Part shown: piece after piece, positions 32,302-40,964 of the stretch
Numbering within the stretch: position 1 is the first letter of the stretch
Layout of the letters: each line of letters opens with the position of its first letter
Source of the DNA: Nocardia jiangxiensis NBRC 101359
GTDB taxonomy: Bacteria; Actinomycetota; Actinomycetes; Mycobacteriales; Mycobacteriaceae
Assembly (NCBI RefSeq): GCF_000308615.1
Contig: NZ_BAGB01000061.1
Location: forward strand, 124,001-188,000
DNA length: 64,000 bases
Reading direction: 5' to 3'
Notes under the pieces: model-generated
Told to the model about the DNA's origin: nothing
Databases searched by the model: none
What the model saw: the letters and a program-made list of their open reading frames with translations, nothing else
Program-made: the position numbers and the translations under genes

Positions 32302-32925
32302 GTGAACGGAAAAACTGCCGCCAAGAACGGGAAGCGGGTGCGCCTGAGCCCCGACGAACGCCGTCGGCAGCTGATCACCCTGGGCACCCGGATGCTGCGC
32401 GACCGCGCACTGGAGGATATTTCGATCGGCGATGTCGCCGAACAGGCCGGAATCTCCCGCGGCCTGCTGTTCCACTACTTCTCCTCCAAGCAGGAATTCC
32501 AGCTGGCGATCGTGGCCAACGCGAATGCCGAACTGCTCACCCGCACCGAACCCGACCGCAGCCTCGAGCTGGGCGATATGTTGCGCGATGCGGTGCGCCG
32601 CTACGTGGACTACGTCAGCGAGAACCGCACCTCGTATCTGGCCCTGCTGCGTCGTCCCGCCGGGACCGAACTCATGGCCCTGGTCGATGCGACCCGCGGC
32701 GCGCAGGCCGACCGCATCATGGCCGAGATCCCGCTGCCTCCGGACCATCCGGACCGTCCCCGGCTGGAGCTGGCCGTGCGCGGCTGGATCGCCTTCGTCG
32801 AGGAGGTCACGCTGAGCTGGCTCACCGCGGAGACCATCACCCGCGAGCAGTTGATCGACATGCTCGTCGAGTCGCTGCCCGGACTCGCCGCCGATCCGAC
32901 GCTGATCGCTCTGCTGCGCAACTGA
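32302..32925 (+). CDS. TetR-family transcriptional regulator
   Basis: 207 residues from the leaderless GTG at 32302. The DNA-binding domain is RRRQLITLGTRMLRDRALEDISIGDVAEQAGISRGLLFHYFSSKQEF, with the helix-turn-helix in its centre; the C-terminal ~140 residues form the ligand-binding and dimerisation helices. It is divergent from the monooxygenase-SDR-esterase operon with a 19-bp palindrome between them, the classic layout for a local repressor. The inducer is probably a substrate or product of that pathway. Confidence 0.9.
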   Translation: MNGKTAAKNGKRVRLSPDERRRQLITLGTRMLRDRALEDISIGDVAEQAGISRGLLFHYFSSKQEFQLAIVANANAELLTRTEPDRSLELGDMLRDAVRRYVDYVSENRTSYLALLRRPAGTELMALVDATRGAQADRIMAEIPLPPDHPDRPRLELAVRGWIAFVEEVTLSWLTAETITREQLIDMLVESLPGLAADPTLIALLRN

Positions 32926-32963
32926 TCCGAGCCTTTCGCCTCGTCGAACGGCAGCCCGGCCGG

Positions 32964-34568
32964 TCAGGTGTCGTACTCGTACCCCGCGCGATCGAATCGA
33001 GGCAGCGAGATCGCGGTCAGCACCGCCGCGAGCAGAATCATGACGGCCGAAACCAGCAGCGCCACATCCAGTCCGCGATGGAACGCCGCATAGGTGGCGG
33101 TGATGACCTTGTCGACGATGGGCCCATAGGCCGCCGAGGCGGCCTGATCACCGCCCGCGGGGACGTTGCCGGTCTCGATCGCATCGATCACGATGGCCTG
33201 GAAGTTGGCCGGGATCTGCAACTGATTCAGCCGCGAGGTCAGGTCGGAGTTGAGGAACGAGTTGACCAGCGAGCCCAGGGCCGCGACGCCGACGACAGCG
33301 CCGACCTGGCGCATGGTGTTGGTGGCCGCAGCCGCCATACCCGAATGTTCGGCGGGAACACCGGACAGCACCGCCGACGTCAGCGGCACCACCGCGATGC
33401 CGAAACCGATCCCGGCGAGCATCAGCGACAGCGCCAACGGCGTGAAATGCACGGTGACCCCGAGGAATTGGCGGGTCAGCAGAATTCCCGCACCGCCGAG
33501 TACGCATCCGGCGATCATCGGCGTGCGCGAGCCGCGCGAGGCCACCCAGAATCCGGAGATCAGCGAACCCAGGATGATGGCCACCGCCATCGGCGCGAAG
33601 ACGGCCGCGATCCGCCAGCCCGAATAGCTCACCACCTCCTGCAGATACAGCGCGGTGAAGAAGAAGATCGAGAAGATGCCGAAATACACCGCGAACGCGA
33701 CGATCAGCGCGCTGCGCACCAGAGGGCTGCGCAGATAGGCGAAGTCGAACATCGGATTGCGAGCCTTGGTCTCCACCACCAGAAATCCCACTCCGGCGAT
33801 ACCGCCCACCACGAACAGCGCGATCACCGAGGCGGCGCTGTAACCGACCTGTTCACCGGAGATGCCCGCATAGATCACGCACGCGAGAAACGTTGCGCCC
33901 AGGACGAATCCGGGCACATCGACCGGTCCCGGCTGCGGATCGGCGCTCTCGGGAACGTAGCGCAATGCGGCGACCAGCACCAGCACGCCGACGATCAGGT
34001 TGAACCAGAACACCGACCGCCAGCCGAACGCGCCGACCAGCAGACCCCCGACCACGGGTCCGGCGGCCAGCGCCAACCCCGATACCGCCGCCCACGCACC
34101 CAGTGCCTTGGCCCGTGCGCTCCGATCCGGATAGATGTGCCGGATCAGCGACAACGTCCCGGGTTCCGAGGCGGCCGCGCCCAGCCCCATCACCCCGCGC
34201 CCGGCGATCAGCACCGCCACCGACCCGGCCAGCGCCGAAAGCACCGATCCCGCACAGAAGATCACCAGTCCGGCGATCATCACCCGTTTGCGGCCCCACC
34301 GGTCGCCCAGCGATCCCGCGGTCAGCATGAGGCTGGCGAAGACCAGCGTGTAGGCGTTGACCACCCATTGCAGCGACACCACTCCGGCGTGCACATCGGA
34401 CTGGATGTTGCCCAGGGTGACGCTGACGATCGTGGTGTCCAGGAACGTCACGAACAGCACCGCGGTCACGACGGTCAGCGCGAGCCGCGGCCGCTCGGCG
34501 CCGCCGCGGGTCGGATCCCGCGATATCACGGTGCGCCACAACGATTTCGGTGCGTCCGAGGAGGCCAT
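32964..34568 (-). CDS. MFS drug efflux transporter (DHA2 type)
   Basis: 534 residues and about 14 membrane helices. Helix 1 carries FVTFLDTTIVSVTLGNIQSD and the next loop GSLGDRWGRKRVMIAG, both standard for DHA2 proton antiporters; LAAGPVVGGLLVGAFGWRSVFWFNLIVG corresponds to motif C. Unlike the pump at 17527 it ends normally, at the cytoplasmic tail RFDRAGYEYDT. It begins 7 bp after a lipoprotein gene, so the two are probably cotranscribed. Substrate is unknown. Confidence 0.9.
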   Translation of the reverse strand: MASSDAPKSLWRTVISRDPTRGGAERPRLALTVVTAVLFVTFLDTTIVSVTLGNIQSDVHAGVVSLQWVVNAYTLVFASLMLTAGSLGDRWGRKRVMIAGLVIFCAGSVLSALAGSVAVLIAGRGVMGLGAAASEPGTLSLIRHIYPDRSARAKALGAWAAVSGLALAAGPVVGGLLVGAFGWRSVFWFNLIVGVLVLVAALRYVPESADPQPGPVDVPGFVLGATFLACVIYAGISGEQVGYSAASVIALFVVGGIAGVGFLVVETKARNPMFDFAYLRSPLVRSALIVAFAVYFGIFSIFFFTALYLQEVVSYSGWRIAAVFAPMAVAIILGSLISGFWVASRGSRTPMIAGCVLGGAGILLTRQFLGVTVHFTPLALSLMLAGIGFGIAVVPLTSAVLSGVPAEHSGMAAAATNTMRQVGAVVGVAALGSLVNSFLNSDLTSRLNQLQIPANFQAIVIDAIETGNVPAGGDQAASAAYGPIVDKVITATYAAFHRGLDVALLVSAVMILLAAVLTAISLPRFDRAGYEYDT

Positions 34569-34575
34569 GTCCGGC

Positions 34576-35079
34576 TCAGGGCGTCGGCGCGGGCGCAGGG
34601 GTCATCGCGGCGCACACCGGCGGCGGGTTGCCCTCGAGGGTCAGCAGGGCGCAGAACGTCGCCGCGGTGACCTTCCAGGTGCCGTCGGTCCGGACCGCGG
34701 TACCGGACTGCCCGGCCAGCGCCGGTTTGCCGTTGAGCAGGATGGTGAAGGTGACATCGGCGTGATCGGTGGCCGAACTGGCCACATTGGACACCGTCGC
34801 GGTGGTGCTCTTGGCCATCGAGGAGTCGGCCTGGGCCTTGATGGTGTCCGCGAACGCCTGGCCGTTCTCCAGCAGCGCGATCTTCTGATCGGCCGTGGTG
34901 GATCCGTCGAAGAAGCGCTTGTAGGTCGTCGTCACGGCCTCGGTCACGCTGGCCGGGTGAGCGCTGGACGGCGTACCGCTGGATTTGTCATCCGACCCGC
35001 CGCATGCGGCGGTGGTGCTCAGCAGTGCGGCCAGCGTGCAGACGGTGAGTGTGCGGGCCGGGATCGTTCGATTGAACAT
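34576..35079 (-). CDS. MTB12-like lipoprotein
   Basis: 167 residues from the ATG at 35079, with GGGAGG 7 nt upstream. The signal peptide ends at the lipobox STTAAC, followed by a Gly/Ser-rich tether. The globular part (SVTEAVTTTYKRFFDGSTTADQKIALLENGQAF...ATVSNVASSATDHADVTFTILLNGKPAL...GTWKVTAATFCALLTL) matches the cystatin-like fold of the low-molecular-weight antigen MTB12 family. It is exported and anchored on the outer face of the membrane. It shares a transcript with the MFS gene 7 bp downstream. Function is unknown. Confidence 0.78.
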   Translation of the reverse strand: MFNRTIPARTLTVCTLAALLSTTAACGGSDDKSSGTPSSAHPASVTEAVTTTYKRFFDGSTTADQKIALLENGQAFADTIKAQADSSMAKSTTATVSNVASSATDHADVTFTILLNGKPALAGQSGTAVRTDGTWKVTAATFCALLTLEGNPPPVCAAMTPAPAPTP

Positions 35080-35159
35080 GCTCGCGCCTCCCTCGGGTGG
35101 CTGCTTGATCAACCCACCTGAGATTACTCGCCGGAACCGGCCGATGTGCCCGGATCGTC

Positions 35160-36152
35160 CTAGAGGTCGTGCTCGTCCAGCCAGCCGCGCGCCAGATCCG
35201 CGGCCGAGGCGTGCTCGTCGCGCAGACGACGGGTCAACGTGGTCAGGTCGGCGGTGGTGAGTTCGCCCGCAACGTAGTTCAGCTTCTTGATCTGGGTACC
35301 GGTCAGCGAGCCCTGCCGGAACAGCGGGACGATGTTCTGCGCACGGAACGCGTAGTCCGGATCGGCGGCCACGACCAGGTCACCCGGGCCGCCGGGCAGC
35401 AGCGTCGCCGGGGCGGTCAGCACTCCGGCCTGAATCCGCCCGCCCCGCAACGCGTCCCGCAGTGCGGTATCGCTGTGGTAGATCGTGTAATGGGTGATAT
35501 CGCAGCCGTACACCTGTCGCAGCGGGGTCAGCACGTCGCGCTGCGGGTTCGGCCCGGGGCGCAGCGGATCCAGCTCGCTGCCCGTGGCGATGCCCACCGT
35601 CAGCTCACCGCAGTGCGCGGCCAGATCCTTCAGCGAATGCGGCAGGCGGGCGGCCTGCGCGGCGGACAGGACGAAGTCCGGGCGCAGATCGGTCCCGTCG
35701 GCGATGTCGGAGATCGCCAGTCCCTCGGGCAGCGCCCGGCTCAGCGCATCCGAGACCGAGGAACCGGGTTCGGCCTGCGCGACGGTCGTTCCGGTCGCCT
35801 CGCTCGCCTGGGCCGCGGCCGACTCCGGATCGGGGATACGCGCGGTCGAGCGTGGATCCAGCGCGGTCAGCAGATCGCCGCTGTCGTCGCCGACCAGCGT
35901 CACCCGATCCGCGTCCAGCGCGGCCAGCAGGTCTGGACGCCCGCCCAGCCGCGCGCTCACCACCGTGTGCGCGCCGGTGCGGGCCAGCGCTCCGGCATAG
36001 ATCTCGGCGATCAGATCCGACTGCGCCGAACTGCCCGCGCCCACCGTGATCGTCCCGCCGGATTCGCTGTGCGAACACGAGACGACCAGCGTCAACGCCG
36101 TCACGGCGAGTACCGCGCGAGCCGCCGTTCGCAGCGACGCTGCCAATTCCAT
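35160..36152 (-). CDS. Osmoprotectant-type ABC substrate-binding lipoprotein, divergent paralogue
   Basis: 330 residues. Lipoprotein signal with lipobox LVVSC (Cys26). The mature part follows the OpuAC/ProX-type pattern (GTITVGAGSSAQSDLIAEIYAGAL...GDLVVAADPDYAFRAQNIVPLFRQ...LNYVAGELTTADLTTLTRRL). It is a relative of the binding protein encoded divergently at 36297 but much diverged, with GDDSGDLLTALD where the other has PDYTGNLLQYLD. It may bring a different ligand to the same transporter. Transcribed alone. Confidence 0.82.
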   Translation of the reverse strand: MELAASLRTAARAVLAVTALTLVVSCSHSESGGTITVGAGSSAQSDLIAEIYAGALARTGAHTVVSARLGGRPDLLAALDADRVTLVGDDSGDLLTALDPRSTARIPDPESAAAQASEATGTTVAQAEPGSSVSDALSRALPEGLAISDIADGTDLRPDFVLSAAQAARLPHSLKDLAAHCGELTVGIATGSELDPLRPGPNPQRDVLTPLRQVYGCDITHYTIYHSDTALRDALRGGRIQAGVLTAPATLLPGGPGDLVVAADPDYAFRAQNIVPLFRQGSLTGTQIKKLNYVAGELTTADLTTLTRRLRDEHASAADLARGWLDEHDL

Positions 36153-36296
36153 CCGGCGACACCTACTCCCGTTAGATAGTCAGAACGACACCCGGCTGCA
36201 AGGATGGACAGCCAGACCGCGGCCGTCCCGACGACGAATGGTAGCCGGGCCGCGCCGCACCTCACCCGGCAGCGCCGGGCCCTCGGAAGGACTGCA

Positions 36297-37292
36297 GTGA
36301 AATCCACGATCTCTCTCTCCGCGCGTCGGCGCGGACTTCGCCCCGCATTCACCGCCGTCCGGTTCGTCGCCACGGCCGTCGCGCTGGCCGCGGCGATGGC
36401 CCTGTCCGCCTGTGGCGGCAGTTCCGATCCGCTGGCCTCGGGATCGGGTAAATGCGATGGCGATGTCAACAAACTAACCGTCGGCTCGGCCAATTTCCCC
36501 GAATCCGAGACCGTGGCCGATGTGTACGCCGAGACGTTGCGCGCCAACGGTTTCACCGTCGACACCAAACTCGATATCGGCAGTCGCGAGGCGTACATCC
36601 CGGCGCTGCGGGAATGTTCGATCGGCCTGATTCCCGATTACACCGGCAATCTGCTGCAGTACCTGGACAAGTCGACGACCGCGACCGATGCGGACGCGGT
36701 GAACCAGGCGCTGAGCAAGGCGCTGGGCAATGATCTGGTCGCCGGCACGCCCGCATCGGGTGAGGATTCCGATGCGGTGGTGCTCACCCAGGAAACCGTG
36801 CAGAAGTGGAATCTGCATTCGATCGCGGACCTGGCCGCGCACTCGTCCGAGGTGAGCTTCGGCGGGTCGCCGGAATTCGCCGAGCGCCCCGACGGCCTGC
36901 CGGGCCTGAAGAAGCACTACAACCTGGATATTCCGTCGAACAGGTACGTCCCGATCAGTGACGAGGGCGGACCCGCGACGGTGCGCGCGCTGACGACCGG
37001 CCAGGTCACCGCGGCCGACATCTTCACCACCTCCCCCGCCATCAAGGAGAACAACCTGGTGGTGCTCGCCGATCCGCAGCACAATTTCGCGGCGCAGAAC
37101 GTCGTGCCGGTGCTGAACGCGAAGAAGAAGTCCGACAAGGCGCTGAAGGTGCTCGACGCGATCTCCTCGAAATTGACCACCGATCAGCTGATCGCACTCA
37201 ACGAGCAGGTGTCCGGGGCCACCAAGACCGAGCCCGCGGCCGCCGCGAAGTCGTGGGTCACCGCGCAGGGACTCGACAAGCCGATCGGATAG
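36297..37292 (+). CDS. Glycine betaine/choline-type ABC substrate-binding lipoprotein
   Basis: 331 residues from the GTG at 36297, with CGGAAGG 6 nt upstream; the frame is open further upstream but unlikely to be used. Lipobox LSAC is followed by GGSSDP. OpuCC/ProX-type features: LTVGSANFPESETVADVYAETLRANGF, SREAYIPALRECSIGLIPDYTGNLLQYLD and the C-terminal AQNVVPVLNAKK. First gene of a binding protein-ATPase-permease-permease operon for uptake of quaternary-amine osmoprotectants; the ATPase starts 57 bp downstream. Confidence 0.9.
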   Translation: MKSTISLSARRRGLRPAFTAVRFVATAVALAAAMALSACGGSSDPLASGSGKCDGDVNKLTVGSANFPESETVADVYAETLRANGFTVDTKLDIGSREAYIPALRECSIGLIPDYTGNLLQYLDKSTTATDADAVNQALSKALGNDLVAGTPASGEDSDAVVLTQETVQKWNLHSIADLAAHSSEVSFGGSPEFAERPDGLPGLKKHYNLDIPSNRYVPISDEGGPATVRALTTGQVTAADIFTTSPAIKENNLVVLADPQHNFAAQNVVPVLNAKKKSDKALKVLDAISSKLTTDQLIALNEQVSGATKTEPAAAAKSWVTAQGLDKPIG

Positions 37293-37349
37293 ATTTGCCG
37301 GTGAGCGCGAATATCGGTGGAGGGAACCGGATGTCGGCGGGGTACGGTC

Positions 37350-38501
37350 GTGAGTGAGATCGAATTCAGTGGTGTGAGCAAGACCTACCCCGGTGGTACG
37401 ACCGCGGTCGCCGATCTGGATCTGCGGATCGAATCCGGGTCGTTCACCGTATTCGTGGGCCCGTCGGGCTGCGGCAAGACCACGTCCATGCGGATGATCA
37501 ATCGGATGATCGTGCCGACCGCGGGCACGATAACCGTGGCGGGCCAGGATATTTCGACGGTCGACCCGGTGCAGCTGCGACTGGGTATCGGCTACGTCAT
37601 CCAGCACGCCGGGCTGCTGCCGCATCGCACGGTGCTGGACAACGTGGCCACGGTCCCGGTGCTGTGCGGGCAGTCCCGGCGGGCCGCGCGCGGGGCCGCC
37701 CTCGAGGTGCTCGATCGCGTCGGGCTGGATCGTGCTCTGGCGAGCCGATATCCGGCACAGCTGTCCGGCGGACAGCAGCAGCGGGTGGGTGTGGCGCGGG
37801 CGCTGGCGGCCGATCCGCCGATCCTGCTGATGGACGAGCCGTTCAGCGCGGTGGATCCGGTGGTGCGCGAGGAGTTGCAGGCCGAAATGCAACGGCTGCA
37901 AGCGGATCTGCACAAGACGATCGTCTTCGTCACGCACGATATCGACGAGGCGATCAAACTCGGCGATCGCATCGCGGTCTTCGGCCGCGGTGGCGTTCTG
38001 CAGCAATACGATTCGCCCCAGCGGGTGCTGGCCCAGCCCGCGACCGATTTCGTGGCCGATTTCGCCGGGCGGGACCGCGGCTATCGCGGCCTGTCCTTCC
38101 GCACCGCCGACGACGTCGTGCTGCACGAGATCCGGACCGTGACCGGATCGGAGGTTCCCGAACTGCGGCTCGATGCCGGGGAATGGGTGCTGGTCGTGGA
38201 CGATTCGCGTCGCCCGGTCGGCTGGGTCGACGTCACCGGCGTCGAGCGCGTGCGGGCGGGAGACGCACTGGCCGAGAGCATGTCCGCGGGCGGTTCGCTG
38301 TTCTCCCCCGGCGGCGATCTGCGCCAGGCTTTGGATGCCGCGATCTCCTCGCCCTCGGGGATCGGTGTGGCCGTGGATGATTCGGGCGCGGTGACCGGCG
38401 GCCTGCTGGCCACCGAGGTCATCGATCGACTGGCCGCGCAACGGTCGGACGAGGACGCCGCACGCAATCGCCACTTCTTCGCACAGGAGCAGGCGCAGTG
38501 A
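37350..38501 (+). CDS. Osmoprotectant ABC transporter ATP-binding protein (OpuCA/ProV-like)
   Basis: 383 residues from the GTG at 37350, preceded by GGCGGGG. Complete ATPase motifs: Walker A GPSGCGKTTSMRMIN, signature LSGGQQQRVGVARALA, Walker B ILLMDEPFSAVDP, and H-loop FVTHDIDEAIKLGDR. The C-terminal ~120 residues resemble a CBS-type regulatory region as in OpuA/OpuC ATPases, which senses ionic strength in characterised homologues. It energises the two permeases that follow. Confidence 0.92.
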   Translation: MSEIEFSGVSKTYPGGTTAVADLDLRIESGSFTVFVGPSGCGKTTSMRMINRMIVPTAGTITVAGQDISTVDPVQLRLGIGYVIQHAGLLPHRTVLDNVATVPVLCGQSRRAARGAALEVLDRVGLDRALASRYPAQLSGGQQQRVGVARALAADPPILLMDEPFSAVDPVVREELQAEMQRLQADLHKTIVFVTHDIDEAIKLGDRIAVFGRGGVLQQYDSPQRVLAQPATDFVADFAGRDRGYRGLSFRTADDVVLHEIRTVTGSEVPELRLDAGEWVLVVDDSRRPVGWVDVTGVERVRAGDALAESMSAGGSLFSPGGDLRQALDAAISSPSGIGVAVDDSGAVTGGLLATEVIDRLAAQRSDEDAARNRHFFAQEQAQ

Positions 38502-38517
38502 GACCGGATACGCCCCG

Positions 38518-39201
38518 ATGAGATATCTGATCGACAACTTCGCCGAGATCGCCGGATTCGCCCGCACACACCTGTATCTGGCGCTGGTTCCGCTGCTGGT
38601 CGGACTGGTGATCGCGATTCCCGCGGGTGCGGCGGTGCGGCGGGTGCCGTGGTTGCGCCGGATCACGATCACCGTGGCGAGCCTGGCCTTCACGATTCCG
38701 TCGCTGGCACTGCTGGTGATCATTCCGCCGCTGGCGGGCATCGCGACCATCGATCCGCTGAACGTGGTCATCGCGCTGAGCATCTATTCGGTGGCGCTGC
38801 TGATCATCGCGGTCCCCGCGGCGCTGGATTCGGTGCCCGCCGAGGTGCTCGACGCCTCCGACGCCATCGGCCACACCCGGCTGCGCCGCACTCTGACGGT
38901 CGAATTCCCCTTGGCCATACCGGTTTTCGTGGCGAATCTGCGGGTGGTGGCGGTCACCAACATCTCCATGGTGACCGTCGGCGCACTGATCGGGGTGGGC
39001 GGGCTGGGCAAACTGTTCACCCAGGGATACCAGCGCGACTATCCCGACGAGATCATCGCCGGAATCATCGTGGTGCTGATCCTGGCCCTGGTGGTCGACC
39101 GGGTGCTGTTCGCCCTCGGACGCTGGGCCACGCCGTGGCTGCGAGCGAGCGGGCCGAGCCTCACGCAACGGCTGCGGTCGGCGAAAGGGGTTGGCGCATG
39201 A
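38518..39201 (+). CDS. Osmoprotectant ABC transporter permease 1 (OpuCB-like)
   Basis: 227 residues, five to six membrane helices. The coupling-helix region with the EAA-like motif is AEVLDASDAIGHTRLRRTLTVEFPLAIPVFVANLRV. It begins 16 bp after the ATPase gene and overlaps the second permease by 4 bp, so the permeases are translationally coupled and form a heterodimeric channel. Confidence 0.9.
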   Translation: MRYLIDNFAEIAGFARTHLYLALVPLLVGLVIAIPAGAAVRRVPWLRRITITVASLAFTIPSLALLVIIPPLAGIATIDPLNVVIALSIYSVALLIIAVPAALDSVPAEVLDASDAIGHTRLRRTLTVEFPLAIPVFVANLRVVAVTNISMVTVGALIGVGGLGKLFTQGYQRDYPDEIIAGIIVVLILALVVDRVLFALGRWATPWLRASGPSLTQRLRSAKGVGA

Positions 39202-39890
39202 ACCTTTTCATCGACGCCTGGCACTACTTCAGCACCGCGGCGAACTGGGGCGGCCCGGCCGGAATCGGCAATCGGCTGCTGCAACACCTGTGGTACAGCT
39301 TCCTGGCGATCGCGATCTCCGCGGTCATCGCGGTACCGATCGGACTGCTGATCGGACACACCCGACGCGGCGGCGGCATGGTCGTCGGCTTCGCCAACGC
39401 GATGCGCGCGCTGCCGACGCTCGGCGTGCTGACCATCGTGGTGCTGGGCCTGGGACTGGGATTGCTGCCGCCACTGCTGGCACTGCTCACCGTCGGCATC
39501 CCGCCCCTGCTCGCGGGCACCTACGCGGGTATCGCGAATGTCGATCCGACCGTGGTGGACGCCTCGCGCGCGATGGGGATGACCGAACGTCAGATACTGC
39601 TGCGCGTGGAGACGCCGAATGCGATGCCGGTGATCCTCACCGGATTGCGTTCGGCCACACTGCAGGTGGTGGCCACCGCGACCATCGCCGCCTATGTCAA
39701 CCTGGGCGGACTGGGCCGATACATCTTCGACGGCATCAGCCTGTACAAGTACGACCGGGTGCTGGTCGGGGCGCTGTTGGTGGCCGTGCTGGCACTGGCG
39801 CTGGACGCACTGCTCGCCCTGGCGGTATGGGCCAGCGCACCGGGCACGGGCCGATTGCGCCGCAGCGCAACGATTCCCGACGCCCGGTGA
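39198..39890 (+). CDS. Osmoprotectant ABC transporter permease 2 (OpuCD-like)
   Basis: 230 residues. A longer amphipathic N-terminus (MNLFIDAWHYFSTAANWGGPAGIGNRLLQHLWYSF) precedes five to six helices. The EAA-like loop is DASRAMGMTERQILLRVETPNAMPVILTGLRSA. Start ATG at 39198 overlaps the stop of permease 1 by 4 bp. Last gene of the osmoprotectant operon. Confidence 0.9.
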   Translation: MNLFIDAWHYFSTAANWGGPAGIGNRLLQHLWYSFLAIAISAVIAVPIGLLIGHTRRGGGMVVGFANAMRALPTLGVLTIVVLGLGLGLLPPLLALLTVGIPPLLAGTYAGIANVDPTVVDASRAMGMTERQILLRVETPNAMPVILTGLRSATLQVVATATIAAYVNLGGLGRYIFDGISLYKYDRVLVGALLVAVLALALDALLALAVWASAPGTGRLRRSATIPDAR

Positions 39891-39917
39891 GCCCAGGTTG
39901 GCTCGAAAAGCCGTGCG

Positions 39918-40316
39918 TTACCGGAGATTCAACTGCCAGGAGACGCCGAACCGGTCGTTCACCCAGCCGAAGCGCCTGCTGAATCCGTACTCGCCCAACG
40001 GCATCAGCTCCCCGCCGCCCTCGGACAGCGCCGCGTAGAGCCGCTCGAGTTCCGCATCGGAGGAACATTCGACGAACAGCGACATCGACGGGGTGAAACC
40101 GAACTCGTGATGCACGAAGCTGTCGATGCAGCTGAACTGCTGACCGGCCAGCGCGAACACCGCACGTTTGACGGTGCCCTCCGGTCCGGGTTCACCGGCG
40201 GCGAACCGCTCGATCTCCAGCACCGCACCGTCTTCGAAAAGACTCGTGTAGAAGGTCATGGCTGCCTCGGCGGCACCCTCGAACATCAGCTGCGTGGTGA
40301 TTTTCTGATCCGCCAT
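39918..40316 (-). CDS. VOC-family protein (PhnB/3-demethylubiquinone methyltransferase-like fold)
   Basis: 132 residues from the ATG at 40316; family members start MxxQKITTxLxFEGxAEEAMxFY, which matches MADQKITTQLMFEGAAEAAMTFY. An ATG four codons upstream is possible. The C-terminus FGWVNDRFGVSWQLN is typical of PhnB-like proteins. Despite the common annotation name, methyltransferase activity is not expected. It lies 18 bp downstream of the NarL-type regulator gene and may be read through from that operon. Confidence 0.82.
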   Translation of the reverse strand: MADQKITTQLMFEGAAEAAMTFYTSLFEDGAVLEIERFAAGEPGPEGTVKRAVFALAGQQFSCIDSFVHHEFGFTPSMSLFVECSSDAELERLYAALSEGGGELMPLGEYGFSRRFGWVNDRFGVSWQLNLR

Positions 40317-40334
40317 GGCGCCCATCATGACATG

Positions 40335-40964
40335 TCAGCGAGCGAGTCCGGTGCGATGCGCGTAGGCGATGGCCTGTCCTCGGTCGCGGACGTCGAGCTT
40401 GGCGAACAGCGAATTGATATGGCTCTTGACGGTGCTCAGGCCGATGTACAGCTCCGCGGCGATCTCGGCGTTGTTGCGCCCCTGAGCCATCAGGCGCAGC
40501 ACGTCCAGCTCGCGGTCGGTGAGATCCGCCCGCGCGGGCTGGGTGGCCGCGCCCAGTGCCGAGACCAGGCGCGCGCCGACGTCGGCGGCGAGGGTGGTGT
40601 GCCCGCTGGCGACCGAGCGCACGGCCGCGGCGATCTCGGCGCGTCCGGCGTCCTTGGTCAGGTAGCCGCGCGCGCCCGCACGCAGGGCCCCGGCGATGGA
40701 AGCGTCGTCGGCGTAGGTGGTCAGGACCAGGACCGCGGTTCCGGGATGGGCTGCGGTGATCGCGGTGGTCGCGGCCACGCCGTCGACACCGGGCATGCGC
40801 AGATCCATCAGCACAACCTGCGGAGACAGTGTGCGGACCAGTTCGACCGCCTCCGCGCCATCGCGCGCCTCGCCGACCACCTCGACGTCGGGCAGCAGCG
40901 ACAGTACGGTGCTCAGGCCGTCGCGCACCGTGGTCTGATCATCGGCCACCACGACCGAGATCAT
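40335..40964 (-). CDS. NarL/LuxR-type response regulator
   Basis: 209 residues. Receiver domain with acidic pair ADD near residue 8, phosphoacceptor Asp54 (VVLMDLRMPGVDG), Thr83 region LTTYADD and Lys104 (YLTKDAG). The LuxR-type helix-turn-helix is at about 146-205 (LTDRELDVLRLMAQGRNNAEIAAELYIGLSTVKSHINSLFAKL). It overlaps the histidine kinase gene by 4 bp and is its partner. Targets are unknown; the kinase and a small membrane protein share the operon. Confidence 0.93.
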   Translation of the reverse strand: MISVVVADDQTTVRDGLSTVLSLLPDVEVVGEARDGAEAVELVRTLSPQVVLMDLRMPGVDGVAATTAITAAHPGTAVLVLTTYADDASIAGALRAGARGYLTKDAGRAEIAAAVRSVASGHTTLAADVGARLVSALGAATQPARADLTDRELDVLRLMAQGRNNAEIAAELYIGLSTVKSHINSLFAKLDVRDRGQAIAYAHRTGLAR

